From: Pratylenchus scribneri
Taxonomy: Eukaryota > Nematoda > Chromadorea > Rhabditida > Pratylenchidae
Assembly (NCBI GenBank): GCA_030063045.1
Contig: JAQSEB010000059.1
Span: 2,666,001-2,730,000 of the forward strand
Length of the DNA stretch: 64,000 nucleotides
Direction of reading: 5' to 3'
Position numbers and translations under genes: made by a program. How positions within the stretch are numbered: the first letter of the stretch is position 1; each line of letters begins with the position of its first letter. The notes below the pieces were generated by a model. The model saw nothing but the letters and a program-made list of their open reading frames with translations, was not told where the DNA came from and ran no database searches. This document shows positions 36,372-47,398 of the stretch, in pieces.

Positions 36372-36461
36372 ATATTATTGCGAAAATAATGGCAAAATGA
36401 ATCGAGGATGAGCAAATTGGCCGATGGAATTATTTACATTTAAAATATTATTTAAATAAAT

Positions 36462-39400
36462 TCATTCCTTCCATTTGGATAAATCAATTCGTGGAATTAA
36501 TCTACAATTTGTTGGATTCCCTCCTACAAAAGGCAGTGAAAATGCCTGCAAAGGGACTTCCTCAATTCGATCGCCATTATCGCAAAGAATTCTGGCCAAA
36601 CTAAATTTTAAAAGAGAATTCCATTTAAAGAATTGATTAATTTTGCCTGCTTTTCTTAATTTCGGCCAATTGGGATTCCGTAAAAATGCCCGGATTTTCA
36701 AAGTAAAATCTGAAAAATGAATGAATCATATAAAAGGGAGGAAGACTAAGGCAAATTTATCATTAATTTCTTTAGCCAAATTTATATTAATTTAATGGTT
36801 TGGCCAATATTGGGCAGGAGATTATCTCCATTATATTAGGGCATTTCTTCCCTTTTCTTTTAATTCATTAATTAAATGTCAAAACTTGCCTGTCCCCATC
36901 TCTGAGTCTCTTAAATTGGTCGCCAATTATGCAAGCAAATGTTTGGCCCACTAATCCGCCCAAAACATGCTCTTCCAACATTCCACCCAAATAAAAGTCC
37001 AAATCGTCTAAAATTCACATTGAAATATTCAAAAATGCCCAAAAATTGGACCAATTGAAGGATAAATTGCCTCCAATGTTCGGCCATTTCCCGGTGAGAA
37101 TTGTTCGAATGAGGAAATTGTTGGGAGGCCACAAAATCGACGCAATTTATTAAATGATGGAATTCCATTGTCTCTGCCGCGCATTATATTCAATGAACCC
37201 AAATCAGTGCTAAAATTCATGGAATAAATAATAACTTAATAAATATGAAGCATTTACGTGCCAAACATTCTTTCGGTTATGGATGGTGTCATTTGGGTTG
37301 GATTTTTGATTGGCCTAAAATTTGGGTTATAAATAGACAAAAGAGGAGGTGAATGGGACGAACGTATTCCAAAGGCCCCTGAGGATTGGATCAATTCCGC
37401 CTTCAAAGAGAATTTTCTGTGATTTAAAAACACCTTTAATTGGTGAATATTATTTTGATTTTAATTAATATTGACCATCGGCAAATTGGAAATGACCCGC
37501 AAAAATTGATTGGCCATTGCCACCCAAACGTGGATATTGTTCCTGAACAATTTTGGATTGATTAATGGACTATGTTTCCCTTGAATTATTCTCTTGGTTG
37601 ATTATATCCTATTATTTCCCTCAAGGGGAGTAAAAAACTGACCAAAATCATTCCGTGACCAAATCTATAGGCGGATGTGGTGAATTCATTGGAAATTGTT
37701 GGATCAATCGATGGATCATAAGCGGTGAATTTGCCCAATAATTGGTGGAAAGTTGAGCCCAAAATTCGGGGCAAAAATTCTCGGTAGACGATTGCCTGTA
37801 TTTCGGCTCCCATAATTTTGCGGGCTTCTTGAAAGATTCGATCGCCACTCCAAGCCGAATTCAATGATTGGAGGGAACGGGCAATTCGATTGTGTTCACG
37901 GGCAAATAAAATGTGCATTGCAGAGAGGCCGAGGAACTGGATGGAATTGTGGAAAATTGGTGGAATTTATTTGCGAAATTGGAAGAGCTTAAACCAAATA
38001 TTTGGGAAATAATAAAACATTAAATTATTTTTGTTGAATTTTCTCATTTCTGAATATTTTGTGTGTGTTTTTCTCTCACCAAATTTGCGCGAACATCCCC
38101 AGCGGTGAATGTTGCGGCACAATTTTGGGCATTTGAACATTTTGACTGGTCAAAAGGGAGTACCAACATATTATTGAACAATGACAATTTCAACATCCCA
38201 GTTCGGCCATCCCGAAATTTATGGCTGTCCAATTTGGCCAAAAATTCAAATTAATTTTTATATTCCTCACAGATCCTTGCTGGATGAACCATAAATTTGT
38301 GATCCATCAATGAATGCCGTATTCTCGTTCAATTGTTCCCTTGGCCTTCCCGGGCCCATTCCAGTCCCACAAATGGGTGCAGAACGGGCAATTTTGATGC
38401 ATCCTTTGTTCTTAAAACTTTAAAAAGACCAAAATTGGAAGACAATTTATTTTGGAGGAAATGGACCTGGCATTTGTGTCCTTTTGGCTGATTTTGACTG
38501 GAATACATTTACTTTGGATTGGATCGCAATTTCCACAATTAGCCGTTGGTTGGAGGGTCTAATAAAGGAATTTTGGATTACTTTTGGTGGAATTGGGGGA
38601 AAATGGACAGTTCTGGCCAAATCATGGGAGAGAAATTGGCCAAATTGCATTAAAAGTGAATTAAATTGGCCATGCGAAATTGATTGGGTAGAGGCCAACA
38701 AAAGACGGGATGCCTCACGGGGAGAAGGCCTTTGAAGGGCTTAAATGGGAAATTAATTTGAATTGAAGGAAAAGGGAAAGAAACAAATTGGTTCGGAGAA
38801 GCCATTCTCATATTCCGGTGGTAAAAGCCTAAATTGAAGGATTGAATTTAAATTAAAATTGGATTACCTAAAATAATGGCGAAATGATGCGCCCAACAAA
38901 GGTCTCCTCAAATTATTGCAGACTCCATCAAAAGTTCGAAATGCCAAATGAAAACAAAGTGAATGGGAACAATCAGCAGAGGTCAACTGATGATTGAGGC
39001 CAAAATGGAATTTATTGGGGAATTTGACTGTGAAAACCTCTGGAACACAATTTCCCTTTGCGGCATTGCTAATTTCGTCCAAAGAGAGTGTTTGCCTTGA
39101 GGCAAAATCCTCAATTGGATTCAGAAGGCCAGAAGCCAAAAGTTGGTCAACGGCATTTTCTGGCCTCTGCGCAATTGAATCACATGTGAACACAGAATGA
39201 GGGGTCTTTTTGGCATAAAATTAATTTAAATTAAATGAATTTTGGATTACAAAATTGGGATTGCGAATTGGGGCCGAGGGAGGTGGAGGAGGCAAAATGG
39301 GAGGTGGAGGCGGGGGTGGGGGCGGGGATGGATGTCGAATTGGAGGAGAGGAGGCCGGCACCAAATTGGGTAAAATTCCATTTGGAGGGCGGCGAGATTG

Positions 39401-39632
39401 GCAAATTCCACAAGAAATTTGGCAATTCAAAGACATCCAATGGCCATTTCGACGGCACTCACCGAAGAGGGCCCAAGTACGGCAAAGATCTGAGAAAAAT
39501 GAATGAGGAGGAATATTTTGGAAAGATATATTCACGTGAAATGTCGCAACATGGACATTTTGCATTAATTGCATTTTGGCTGATGATGAGTACAAAAATG
39601 AGAAGAAATGATGGGGAAATTGAGGTGAACAT
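36462..39632 (-). CDS. ShKT-domain animal heme peroxidase (SKPO/MLT-7 type)
   Basis: Secreted peroxidase likely to act on cuticle or extracellular matrix cross-linking. Exon 1 gives a signal peptide ([20 protein letters not shown], then AINA). A ShKT module follows ([33 protein letters not shown]) with six cysteines, then a long proline-rich linker. The peroxidase domain shows [33 protein letters not shown], the distal His/Asp motif [78 protein letters not shown] and the proximal His in AYRFGHGMI. It then has [13 protein letters not shown] and [20 protein letters not shown], and ends RIDLSKWKE. One intron (36710-36889) uses a GC donor (GACAG|GCAAGT), which is needed to give [12 protein letters not shown]. 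An intron of only 23 nt is also implied after PPIPPK. Confidence 0.93.
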
Positions 39633-40564
39633 TTTGAATAAGAATATTTATTGCTGAATAAATGAAATAAATATTTAAATAATATTATTTTTGTTTGTTT
39701 TTCAGTCAATATTATGAATGAATACAAAAAAGATGATTTATGATGGCACATTTCCCACGCCCTTTTTGATTTTATTTTATTTTTCAGTGCAAATTGTAAA
39801 GTCCCCATTCCCATTTTGTTATTCCCCGCGGCGTATTTTGTCCCAAATATTTATAAATTTGCCCTTTCAATTGGCAAAATAAACCTCAAAATTCGGCCCC
39901 TCCGGCGGCCCATTACAACGTAACCCAATTCAATCGACTCAATTGTCCCCGCCCTATTTTTAGAAGAGGAGAAAATATATCAAAATGGGACAGAAAATAT
40001 CAAAAACATTGAAAAGAGAGAAAAGGATGAATATTTTAGAGAAATTAATTGAAATGATGGTCAAAAAATATGGCCATAAATAGAAATTAACGGATGGAGA
40101 AGACTGAGTTTTTTGAATAGTTGATTTTGTTTAGCTGGTTCAAAAGGTACAAAAACAACAATTTAATGTTTTAAAGAAATTTTGGTTTTTAGTCAGGCAA
40201 ATGAAAGAATTTGACCGCCGGGGGCTACATCGACCTTGGGGGACCAAACAAAAACAAACAACAAAAACATTCATTCATTTCAACCAAATTCAATTTATTT
40301 TTTTAAAATTTTATTCACAACCAATGGACGGAAACGAAAAACAAATTTATTTTTAGAAAAACATCCAATAAAAGTGATATAAAAAATTGGGAATGCTGGA
40401 GAATAAATTTCGAATCCAATGAACCAATTTATTTGTATTCCTCAATTCATTGAAATTAAAATGGTGAATTTACCTTCCCCAAAGTGATAATAATGATTGT
40501 TAATACTTATAAAAATATTAAAATCCGTAATCAATCAAAGTCAAATGGGCGAAAAGTATTTCAT
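39633..40564. other. Intergenic spacer, peroxidase 5' side to CHK-like 3' side
   Basis: AT-rich sequence with no supported gene. It contains the upstream region of the peroxidase gene (read leftward) and the 3' region of the CHK-like gene. A short GC-rich patch near 39890-39960 is unexplained. Confidence 0.4.
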
Positions 40565-42085
40565 TTATGCCATTTCTTTTGCCGTGTCCTCCAGGAACAT
40601 TCGGCATCTTTGCAACAATTCTCGTTGATTTTGTTTCCTCTTTTCCGGTTCAATGCCCACAATTGAGTCCATCTCATAGTAGAATGGGAGGCCATAACAA
40701 AGAAACCTTTGAATGAGCCGAATTTAAATTATATTTTAATGAATAAATTCACATCATTGCGAATGGCATTGCATGTTTGAATGCATCCCTCAATTGGTCC
40801 ATCGAGAATGGAGCCTGACCACCCATAAATTGGGCCACCTTTTTGGCATAATATTCCAGCAATCGAGGCATATTGGCCCGTCTATATTCGCCGGGTGTGT
40901 TCAAAACCAACAATCGACACAAATCCGTGCAGGGATTCCCTGAATGGGTAGTTTGCCAATCGATTATGGCACAAAGTTGGTCGGTTGGATTTCCTTGGGA
41001 ATCCTTGAGCCAAAGAATGTTTGGGGAATAGAGATCGGCATGAACGATGCTGGCTGGGAATCCGAATTTGGAGCCAGAATAAATCACAAATTGGCAACTT
41101 TCGACGGTGAAAAGTGGCAAAACTCGATCAACCAAAGGCCCAAATTCGGGGTCAATCTGCAGGGTGAATGAATGATCAAATTTTAAATAAATACTAAATG
41201 TTCAAAATGCTGTAATCAATTGTGCCCCAATATAAATAAATAATTTAATTTGAAATTCCACCAAAATATTTTTTTATTCACCTCCGCCAATCTTTTTGCC
41301 CCATCGTCCATTCCTCGGATCAAATCCCTGAATGTATCTTCGCCTCCATGTGTGGAAATATGCTTTTCCCATTCCGGGAATCGCCATGAGGTCGAATGAA
41401 TTTTGGCCATTTCATTGAGTACTTCAAGCACTTGTGCATCATTCAGTCCCGGCAAAACTGGAATTGTTGTGCCTTTTGGGGTCAAATCCTCCATCAAAAT
41501 GAGTCCATCTCGATGCGATGGATGATAATCAGAGCCAAAATAGAATTTCGGTAATCGAAGACTGGGATCAAGTCGGGAAAAATGTTCATAAAAATTAATT
41601 TCCCTCTGCATGCAAAAATATGTTTTGGGGCCAATTTATTTTTTAAATATTTTACCCGATGTGCCCCCACCAAAAATTCACAGAGCCATTTCAATTCCGG
41701 GTCATCCATTGGATTTGATGATTCATCTCCTTCCATATTTTGCAATTTTTTATGTTGCGGACTTGGAACCTTTCCCCCAAAATTGGATTCAAATTAAATT
41801 TGCCAATTTTCACCTTCATTATTATTGAGGAGGGCAAATCGATGGATGAATCCTTCCAATGCAAAATTAATCGCAAAATTTTGGACATAAAAGCATTTCC
41901 CTCGGAAATATTCTACAAAAATATGCAAAAATATTTTTGAGGGATTTTAATACTTTTGTTTCGAAACATTCCAATTGGCCAATTGGCAATTTTGAATACA
42001 ATTTTGAATTATTCCCATTTGTTGAATTTAATTTGTCCAACACAAATTGAATGCTAAATCCGGTTGGCTGGATCAAATCGACCAT
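40565..42085 (-). CDS. CHK kinase-like protein (DUF1679 family)
   Basis: Phosphotransferase-fold protein of the CHK/DUF1679 family, which is expanded in nematodes and related to choline and ecdysteroid kinases; the substrate is unknown. The start is MVDLIQPTGFSIQFVLDKLN. It continues with NAFMSKILRLILHWKDSSID, LPSSIIMKVPS, PELKWLCEFLVGAHRREINF and SHRDGLILMEDLTPKGTTIP. The catalytic motif is IVHADLYSPNILWL, and the metal-binding motif is IIDWQTTHSGNPCTDLCRLL. A last exon, not obvious from open frames, is reached by a GT-AG intron at about 40700-40745. It gives MFLCYGLPFYYEMDSIVGIE and ends LEDTAKEMA, matching the usual family C-terminus, so the true stop is at 40565 and not near 40749. Intact. 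Confidence 0.88.
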
Positions 42086-42708
42086 TTTTTTTTTCTCAAA
42101 AAGAGGGAAAAATATGAATTTTAGGGATTTGTGAATTGATTTGGAATTATGAATGAGGGAGGGAATGAAAATAGATGGCCCATTTTGGTCTGGACAAATT
42201 TATGTTGATATGATCTGTTGCTCTCATCAGTCAGTCAGAGCCTAAGCCTATGAATGAACTTCAATTGAAAATAACAATATATTTTTTGGCCTATTAAGCG
42301 GAGGAGACGACATATTTTTCGATGCCTTTTCCTTATCAACAATAATTTTTGGGACATTTGGCAATAAAAAAGGACAAATCACGTCAAAAAGCAGTCTAAG
42401 AATAAAATTGAGGGGGCAAAAGAATGAGAATTTCAGCAGATAGTTAATCTCTCTTTAATTTGATATTAAAATCATCAAAATTGGTTCAATTCTTGATTTA
42501 TAAATGGAGCAAGTTTGGGAAGGGGCGGGGGTATCTATTAAGTCAGAATTTCCAAAGATAATGGTCCTGCATTGCTGGTTTTGGTGGTTGCGGAGCCTCC
42601 GGGGTCGATTCCAAAATGGCGCAATTAAAAATTTCATTTTAAATTTGAAATTTACTAAAATAAAATATTCATTTTTAATCTATGATTGTAATAAATTTCC
42701 CAAAAAAT
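42086..42708. other. Spacer before 34-bp minisatellite
   Basis: AT-rich and without a supported gene. An open frame beginning at 42504 runs into the minisatellite, but only because the repeat lacks stop codons. Confidence 0.4.
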
Positions 42709-43124
42709 GTTCGCCAAAATGTGTTTTTTGCATTCCGGAAAATGTTCGCCAAAATGTGTTTTCGCTTTCCGGAAAATGTTCGCCAAAATGTGTTTTCGCT
42801 TTCCGGAAAATGTTCGCCAAAATGTGTTTTTGCATTCCGGAAAATGTTTGCCAAAATGTGTTTTCCCTTTCCGGAAAATGTTCGCCAAAATGTGTTTTCG
42901 CTTTCCGGAAAATGTTTGCCAAAATGTGTTTTCCCTTTCCGGAAAATGTTCGCCAAAATGTGTTTTTGCATTCCGGAAAATGTTCGCCAAAATGTGTTTT
43001 CGCTTTCCGGAAAATGTTCGCCAAAATGTGTTTTCGCTTTCCGGAAAATGTTCGCCAAAATGTGTTTTCGCTTTCCGGAAAATGTTCGCCAAAATGTGTT
43101 TTCCCTTTCCGGAAAATGTTCGCA
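42709..43124. repeat. 34-bp minisatellite, open in all six frames
   Basis: About 12 tandem copies with a 34-bp period: TTCCGGAAAATGTTCGCCAA, then AATGTG, TTTT and a variable CGCT/TGCA/CCCT tract. The unit has no stop codon on either strand, so open frames of 120-207 codons appear in every frame. Because 34 is not a multiple of three, each frame cycles through all three readings and gives a 34-residue protein repeat. I see no start, splice or signal context that supports translation. A single related half-unit lies at about 43230 (ATTCCGGAAATGTTAGAGCG). Confidence 0.95.
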
Positions 43125-43377
43125 TAATAGATGTTCGCATATAATAAGAGAAGAATACTAGAGGAAATTAGTTGATTTAATGAATGGGAGAAGGCATATC
43201 GAATACGGTATTTCAGGAAAGACATATTTCATTCCGGAAATGTTAGAGCGTAATTGTGTTTCTTTTTCTACAATGTAAATGTATTTTTAAATAAATAATT
43301 TATAATTAATATGTGAATATACATAAATAAAATAAATATATTGAATAAATCATGATTCATGAATAATTTATAATTTG

Positions 43378-44806
43378 TCATGAATTAACTTGAGGCATTC
43401 CATCTTTTGCCCCTCCCAATTTTGGAGCATCATTCCTTTGAATTGCCAATCTATTTCCAAATACGCCTTTTTTCGATCTAGGCCTCAAATCCATTTTAAT
43501 TGGAATGCTAATTTTCGATGTGGATGAATTTGGCAACACCGCCAAGCCAATTTGTCCAGCAAAAGAATGCGATGGCTTTGGCAAAATTTTGTTTAGTAAA
43601 CAAATTTGTCGGCCAATTTTGAGGCAATCCATCCGAATACTTTTGTTTATTGCCAAATAAATTATCGGGGGAAAGCCTATAAATATGGATTATGGGGCAA
43701 ATGAACTGCTGGATTACCATGAATGTTGAGCCAATTGAATGTGGCAAAGACCATCAATGTATCAGTGACTTCCACATATTGCATAAAAAGGTAAAGAGTG
43801 CATCCAAAAGTGTTCATCAGGCCCAAAAGGAAAACTTGCAAAAATACCTTTAAATAAAATGTGAACTGTAAAATGATTGAATGAAATTGGCACCAATTTT
43901 TGTAAATTTGTGTTTCCATTATGCGAACTAATTTGTGTATAAAATCGAAGTTTTATATAAAAAGTTGTTAGGAAAATGATGTAAGTGGCAGGGAAGGCAA
44001 AAGAGAGGAAAATGTTATGGACGGCATGGGCATAATTAGTGAACTATTAAATTAAAATAATTGACGAAAATATTTATATTTTCACATTAGAATCATCATA
44101 ATCGCCAAATGGATTGAATAGCCAAGTGAAATGAATGGCACTGTAGCAAATTGGAGTGGTGAACAGGAAAATGGCAACGGCATAAAGGCAAATGGCCAAA
44201 ATCCAAAAAAGACAACGATTTCCCTCTACAAAATGGATTAAAGAATATCTGAATGAAAGGAGGGGACGGACCATCAAAGAATTGGCGAGAAATTTTAGGG
44301 GCAATCATTTCCAAGGAACGATTCACAGCCAAAAGCCATTCTGCCCCACTTTCAGCAATCCAAAGAGCTAATAAAATTGGATGAATTTGTGTGAATATTT
44401 TAATTATTCTACCAAGGCCATAGGCCCCAGCAATATAATTGAATGTTGGAAATGTGCAAAATTCGATGCCAAAAATGCCAAAAATTCCGGTCAAAAATCC
44501 ACACATCAAAATGGCCATAACATCGATAATCCCAATGAAAAAGAGGAATTTATAGCAGGAATTTTCATGGCTCAATTTGTGTAGAGAATAAAGGCAAGGA
44601 ATATAAAGAAGCTGAAAAAATGGCAAAATATTTTTATGATGGAAATTTTTTAGATATTTTACTTGATAAATTGAAGCCAGAATGAGGAGAGAAATGCCAA
44701 GGAATGGATGGGCCTTTTTTTCATTTTGGCCAATATTTCCACCGTGAATTGATGAACAATTATAAATTCGTTCAAATTCAGAATGACGAAAGAGCAATAA
44801 TTCCAT
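43378..44806 (-). CDS. SRT-family serpentine receptor (chemoreceptor-like GPCR)
   Basis: Seven-transmembrane receptor of the nematode SRT class. The ATG at 44806 gives MELLLFRHSEFERIYNCSSI, matching the typical SRT N-terminus. Then come KKAHPFLGISLLILASIYQ (TM1 region), LLYIPCLYSLHKLS, CYKFLFFIGIIDVMAILMCG (TM2), FGIEFCTFPTFNYIAGAYGL (TM3), LLAVNRSLEMIAP (the position of the usual NR motif), NRCLFWILAICLYAVAIFLF (TM4), and TYIIFLTTFYIKLRF (TM5). The last region has LMNTFGCTLYLFMQYVE and FPPIIYLAINKSIRMDCLKI, with a basic cytoplasmic tail ending GMPQVNS. The ligand is unknown; expression in sensory neurons is typical of the family. About seven small introns. Intact as far as I can see. Confidence 0.87.
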
Positions 44807-45666
44807 TTGGGCCAATTTATTTAGAAAAGAAAATGTAGACAATGATAAAAATTGAATTTATTTAGTTTAATATTTAAAAATTGCACGAATTCCATGAAAT
44901 AATATTAATGTTGGCTGGAATGGAGACAGGTGAAAAAGGGAAAATGGCAAGTGGAATTAGATGAACAGATGTTTTGATGATATTTTATTCAATTTATAAA
45001 TTAAATTTAATTTACTGCATTGACGCATTGGGGTTTATAAAACAGTGGTTGATTTTTGTTGTTGTGCCTTTATTCATCAAATATAATTTGTAAAAAAAAT
45101 ATGGAAAGGAAAAGAAAAGAATCCTCCCAGAGGCTAAATTCAATTTTATTACGGTGATTCTGATTCACTTTCATTGGAAAATTTATTCAATTAAGGTGGG
45201 GAAAACAATGTGGGTGTTGGGGTTTTGTTTTTAAATTAAATGCCCTATTTTTCTGCAATATTTTTGCCCAAAAATTGGAATTAAATCAACTTATAATTAT
45301 ATTAGATAATTGATCACATTTTTAATTGAATTTAACAGAGAAAATTATGAAAAAAATTATTTTTCCCAATTCATACGGCGAATTTTCAATTTGATAAAAA
45401 AGAAAATTTAAGAATTGCATTTTTCGGCAAAATGAATGCCGGATTCTCGTCATTTTGCCCAAATGTGATGTGGCAAATTTAATTAAAGAAGAAAAGATGC
45501 CAAAGTAAACATTTGGCTTAATTCCAAATAAAGGAATATTTTCTGAATTGAAGCATTTTTCTAATATAAAGTCAAAATCTTTAAATAGAAGCATATCTAA
45601 ATATTTTAAATTTATTCATTCGCATCTAATAATAAATTTATTTATCTATCCATCAATTTATTTCCA
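44807..45666. other. Intergenic spacer with one doubtful minus-strand frame
   Basis: Mostly AT-rich. A minus-strand ATG frame of 90 codons at 45322-45594 (MLLFKDFDFILEKCFNSENI...) has a composition partway between spacer and coding. I cannot assign it and do not call it a gene. Confidence 0.35.
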
Positions 45667-47076
45667 TCAATTATTCATTCCATTGTTCATTTTCGTCATT
45701 TTATTCTCAATTCCTTTTATGCATTTTGGAAGTGTTCCCACTGGATTTTGGGCATCCGCCCTTTTGATTGCTTCTCGCATATTTTGTGCACTCAATTCTG
45801 GGCTAATATCACCAACCCATGCGCCCATTGCCGCCTCAGATCCGGCCAAATATTTGAGTTTGTCGGCGGCACGTCGGGGCGAAGTAATTTGCAGCATAAG
45901 GCGGACTTGGTCTCGGCGACAATTCACTGGGGCCTGCACAAATTCATGTCAAAATTAAATCCAAATCCATCCAAATAATTAATTCACTTGATGCCATGCA
46001 GCAATGTAGGGGGTGGGTGAATCGTAGAGGGCATCAACGCCGCGCAAAAGGCGCAAATAGAAAGTGGCCAATTCATCGCGTTCTTCCCCTGTGGTTTCCG
46101 TAAAATCTGGCACATGTCGATTGGGCAAAACGTGGATTTCGATGGGCCATCTGGCCGCAAATGGCACAAATGCAGTCCAAAATTGGCCACTCAAAATGAT
46201 TCTTTCCGATGCTTTTTCCCTCTTAAAATTGACCAAAAATAAAGGAGGAAATATATGGAATTCACTTTGAGAATATCCTCAAATAGATTTGGCCCATATG
46301 AATCCAGGGAACGCAAAAGGGCACAAGTGCGTGGGGTAATATATGGATAGGCATAGATTTGGCCATGTGGGTGGTGGAGGGTGACGCCGATTACTTCGCC
46401 TCTATTCTCGAATGGGAAAACTTGTTGGATATTGGGCATGGCCGAAAGGACCGCCGTTCGATCAGCCCAACATTCAATTACAGTTCGGGCTCGGGAAGGG
46501 GATAAAGTGCCGAAAGAACCAGTCCGTTCCGGGCTAAAACAAACAACTTCGCATCGGCCAACCTCAAATCAAAATTATTCAATTAAATTATTTTGAATAA
46601 ATCCACCGAAAGTAATTCACGGCCCAATCCAATTTTGGCCAATTCCTCCAATCCATGGGGTCCATTGGCATCCTCCAAATATGGACCAAATGAGGGTGAT
46701 TTATTCTCGAAAACGGCCACATCATAAAGGCTGGGCACTTCCGAGGGATTTGACTCAGTTGCCGGCGCCAATGGATCAAATTCGGGCGGCGGAAGAAAGG
46801 CACGATTTTGGCGAGTTACCGCAATGGAAACCGAAAATATTAAATTCGAATTAAATTATTTGATATTATTTATTGGCAATTTTTCAAATTTCCCCCAATT
46901 CGGCTCACCCATTCTCCCGTTAATGGATCCTGCCGCATTTTTGCATTTATTGCCCTTGGGATTGGTTCCCTCCGGTCTGGATTTCGATTTGGCAACAATT
47001 TTGTGTCCCCATCGTCATAATAAATTAATTCACGGCCATCCGAAAGTTGATGTTCATATTTTTTTATTTGAAGCAT
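45667..47076 (-). CDS. galt-1: Galactose-1-phosphate uridylyltransferase
   Basis: Leloir-pathway enzyme that exchanges UDP between UDP-glucose and galactose-1-phosphate. The start is MLQIKKYEHQLSDGRELIYY. It continues with PLTGEWVSR, NRAFLPPPEFDPLAPATESN, VPSLYDVAVFENKSPSFGPY, and GRCEVVCFSPERTGSFGTLS. The catalytic segment is GVTLHHPHGQIYAYPYITPR with the H-x-H-x-Q active site. C-terminal blocks are SGQFWTAFVPFAARWPIEIH, VLPNRHVPDF, SPTPYIAAWHQ, PVNCRRDQVRLMLQITSPRR and KLKYLAGSEAAMGAWVGDIS. All expected regions of the type I family are present over about 380 residues, with introns of about 50-70 nt. Intact. Same strand as the protease and ATPase genes upstream of it, with a gap of about 320 bp to the protease. 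Confidence 0.95.
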
Positions 47077-47398
47077 TTTTATGCCAATTTTGGTTTATTC
47101 TATTAAAATAAAAATAAAAATTAAATATATTTATTTCCTTTACTTTTGGCCATTTTAATTCTCTCGCCACCAAAAAAACCATGTGAATAATATTGATTTT
47201 GTTTTATTATTCGAGGCAATAATGGAAAGGGGGAAAAGAATTAAATAGTACTAAAATGTACTGGGACCATCCCCGAATAATTACAATGAAATTGGCCACA
47301 AAAATTGGACATAAAAATGACAATAAAATGCGATGAATTATTTCATTGAATTTATCAAACAAAAATATAAATTAAATTTCATTTTATTATCCACCAAA
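47077..47398. other. Spacer between protease and GALT genes
   Basis: AT-rich; protease 3' region and GALT leader. Nothing else is seen. Confidence 0.4.

Noticed and set aside
39235..39657. Plus-strand open frames with Gly-rich translation opposite the peroxidase
   Set aside because: They are antisense shadows of the peroxidase proline-rich linker and ShKT exon.
40749..40751. Stop of the CHK-like gene directly after PFAMM
   Set aside because: A GT-AG intron just before it leads to a further exon that matches the family C-terminus.
42504..43225. Long open frames on both strands across the 34-bp repeat
   Set aside because: The repeat lacks stops in every frame, so open frames here are not evidence of a gene.
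45322..45594. 90-codon minus-strand frame between SRT and GALT genes
   Set aside because: It has an ATG but no recognisable domain, and its composition is close to the spacer.
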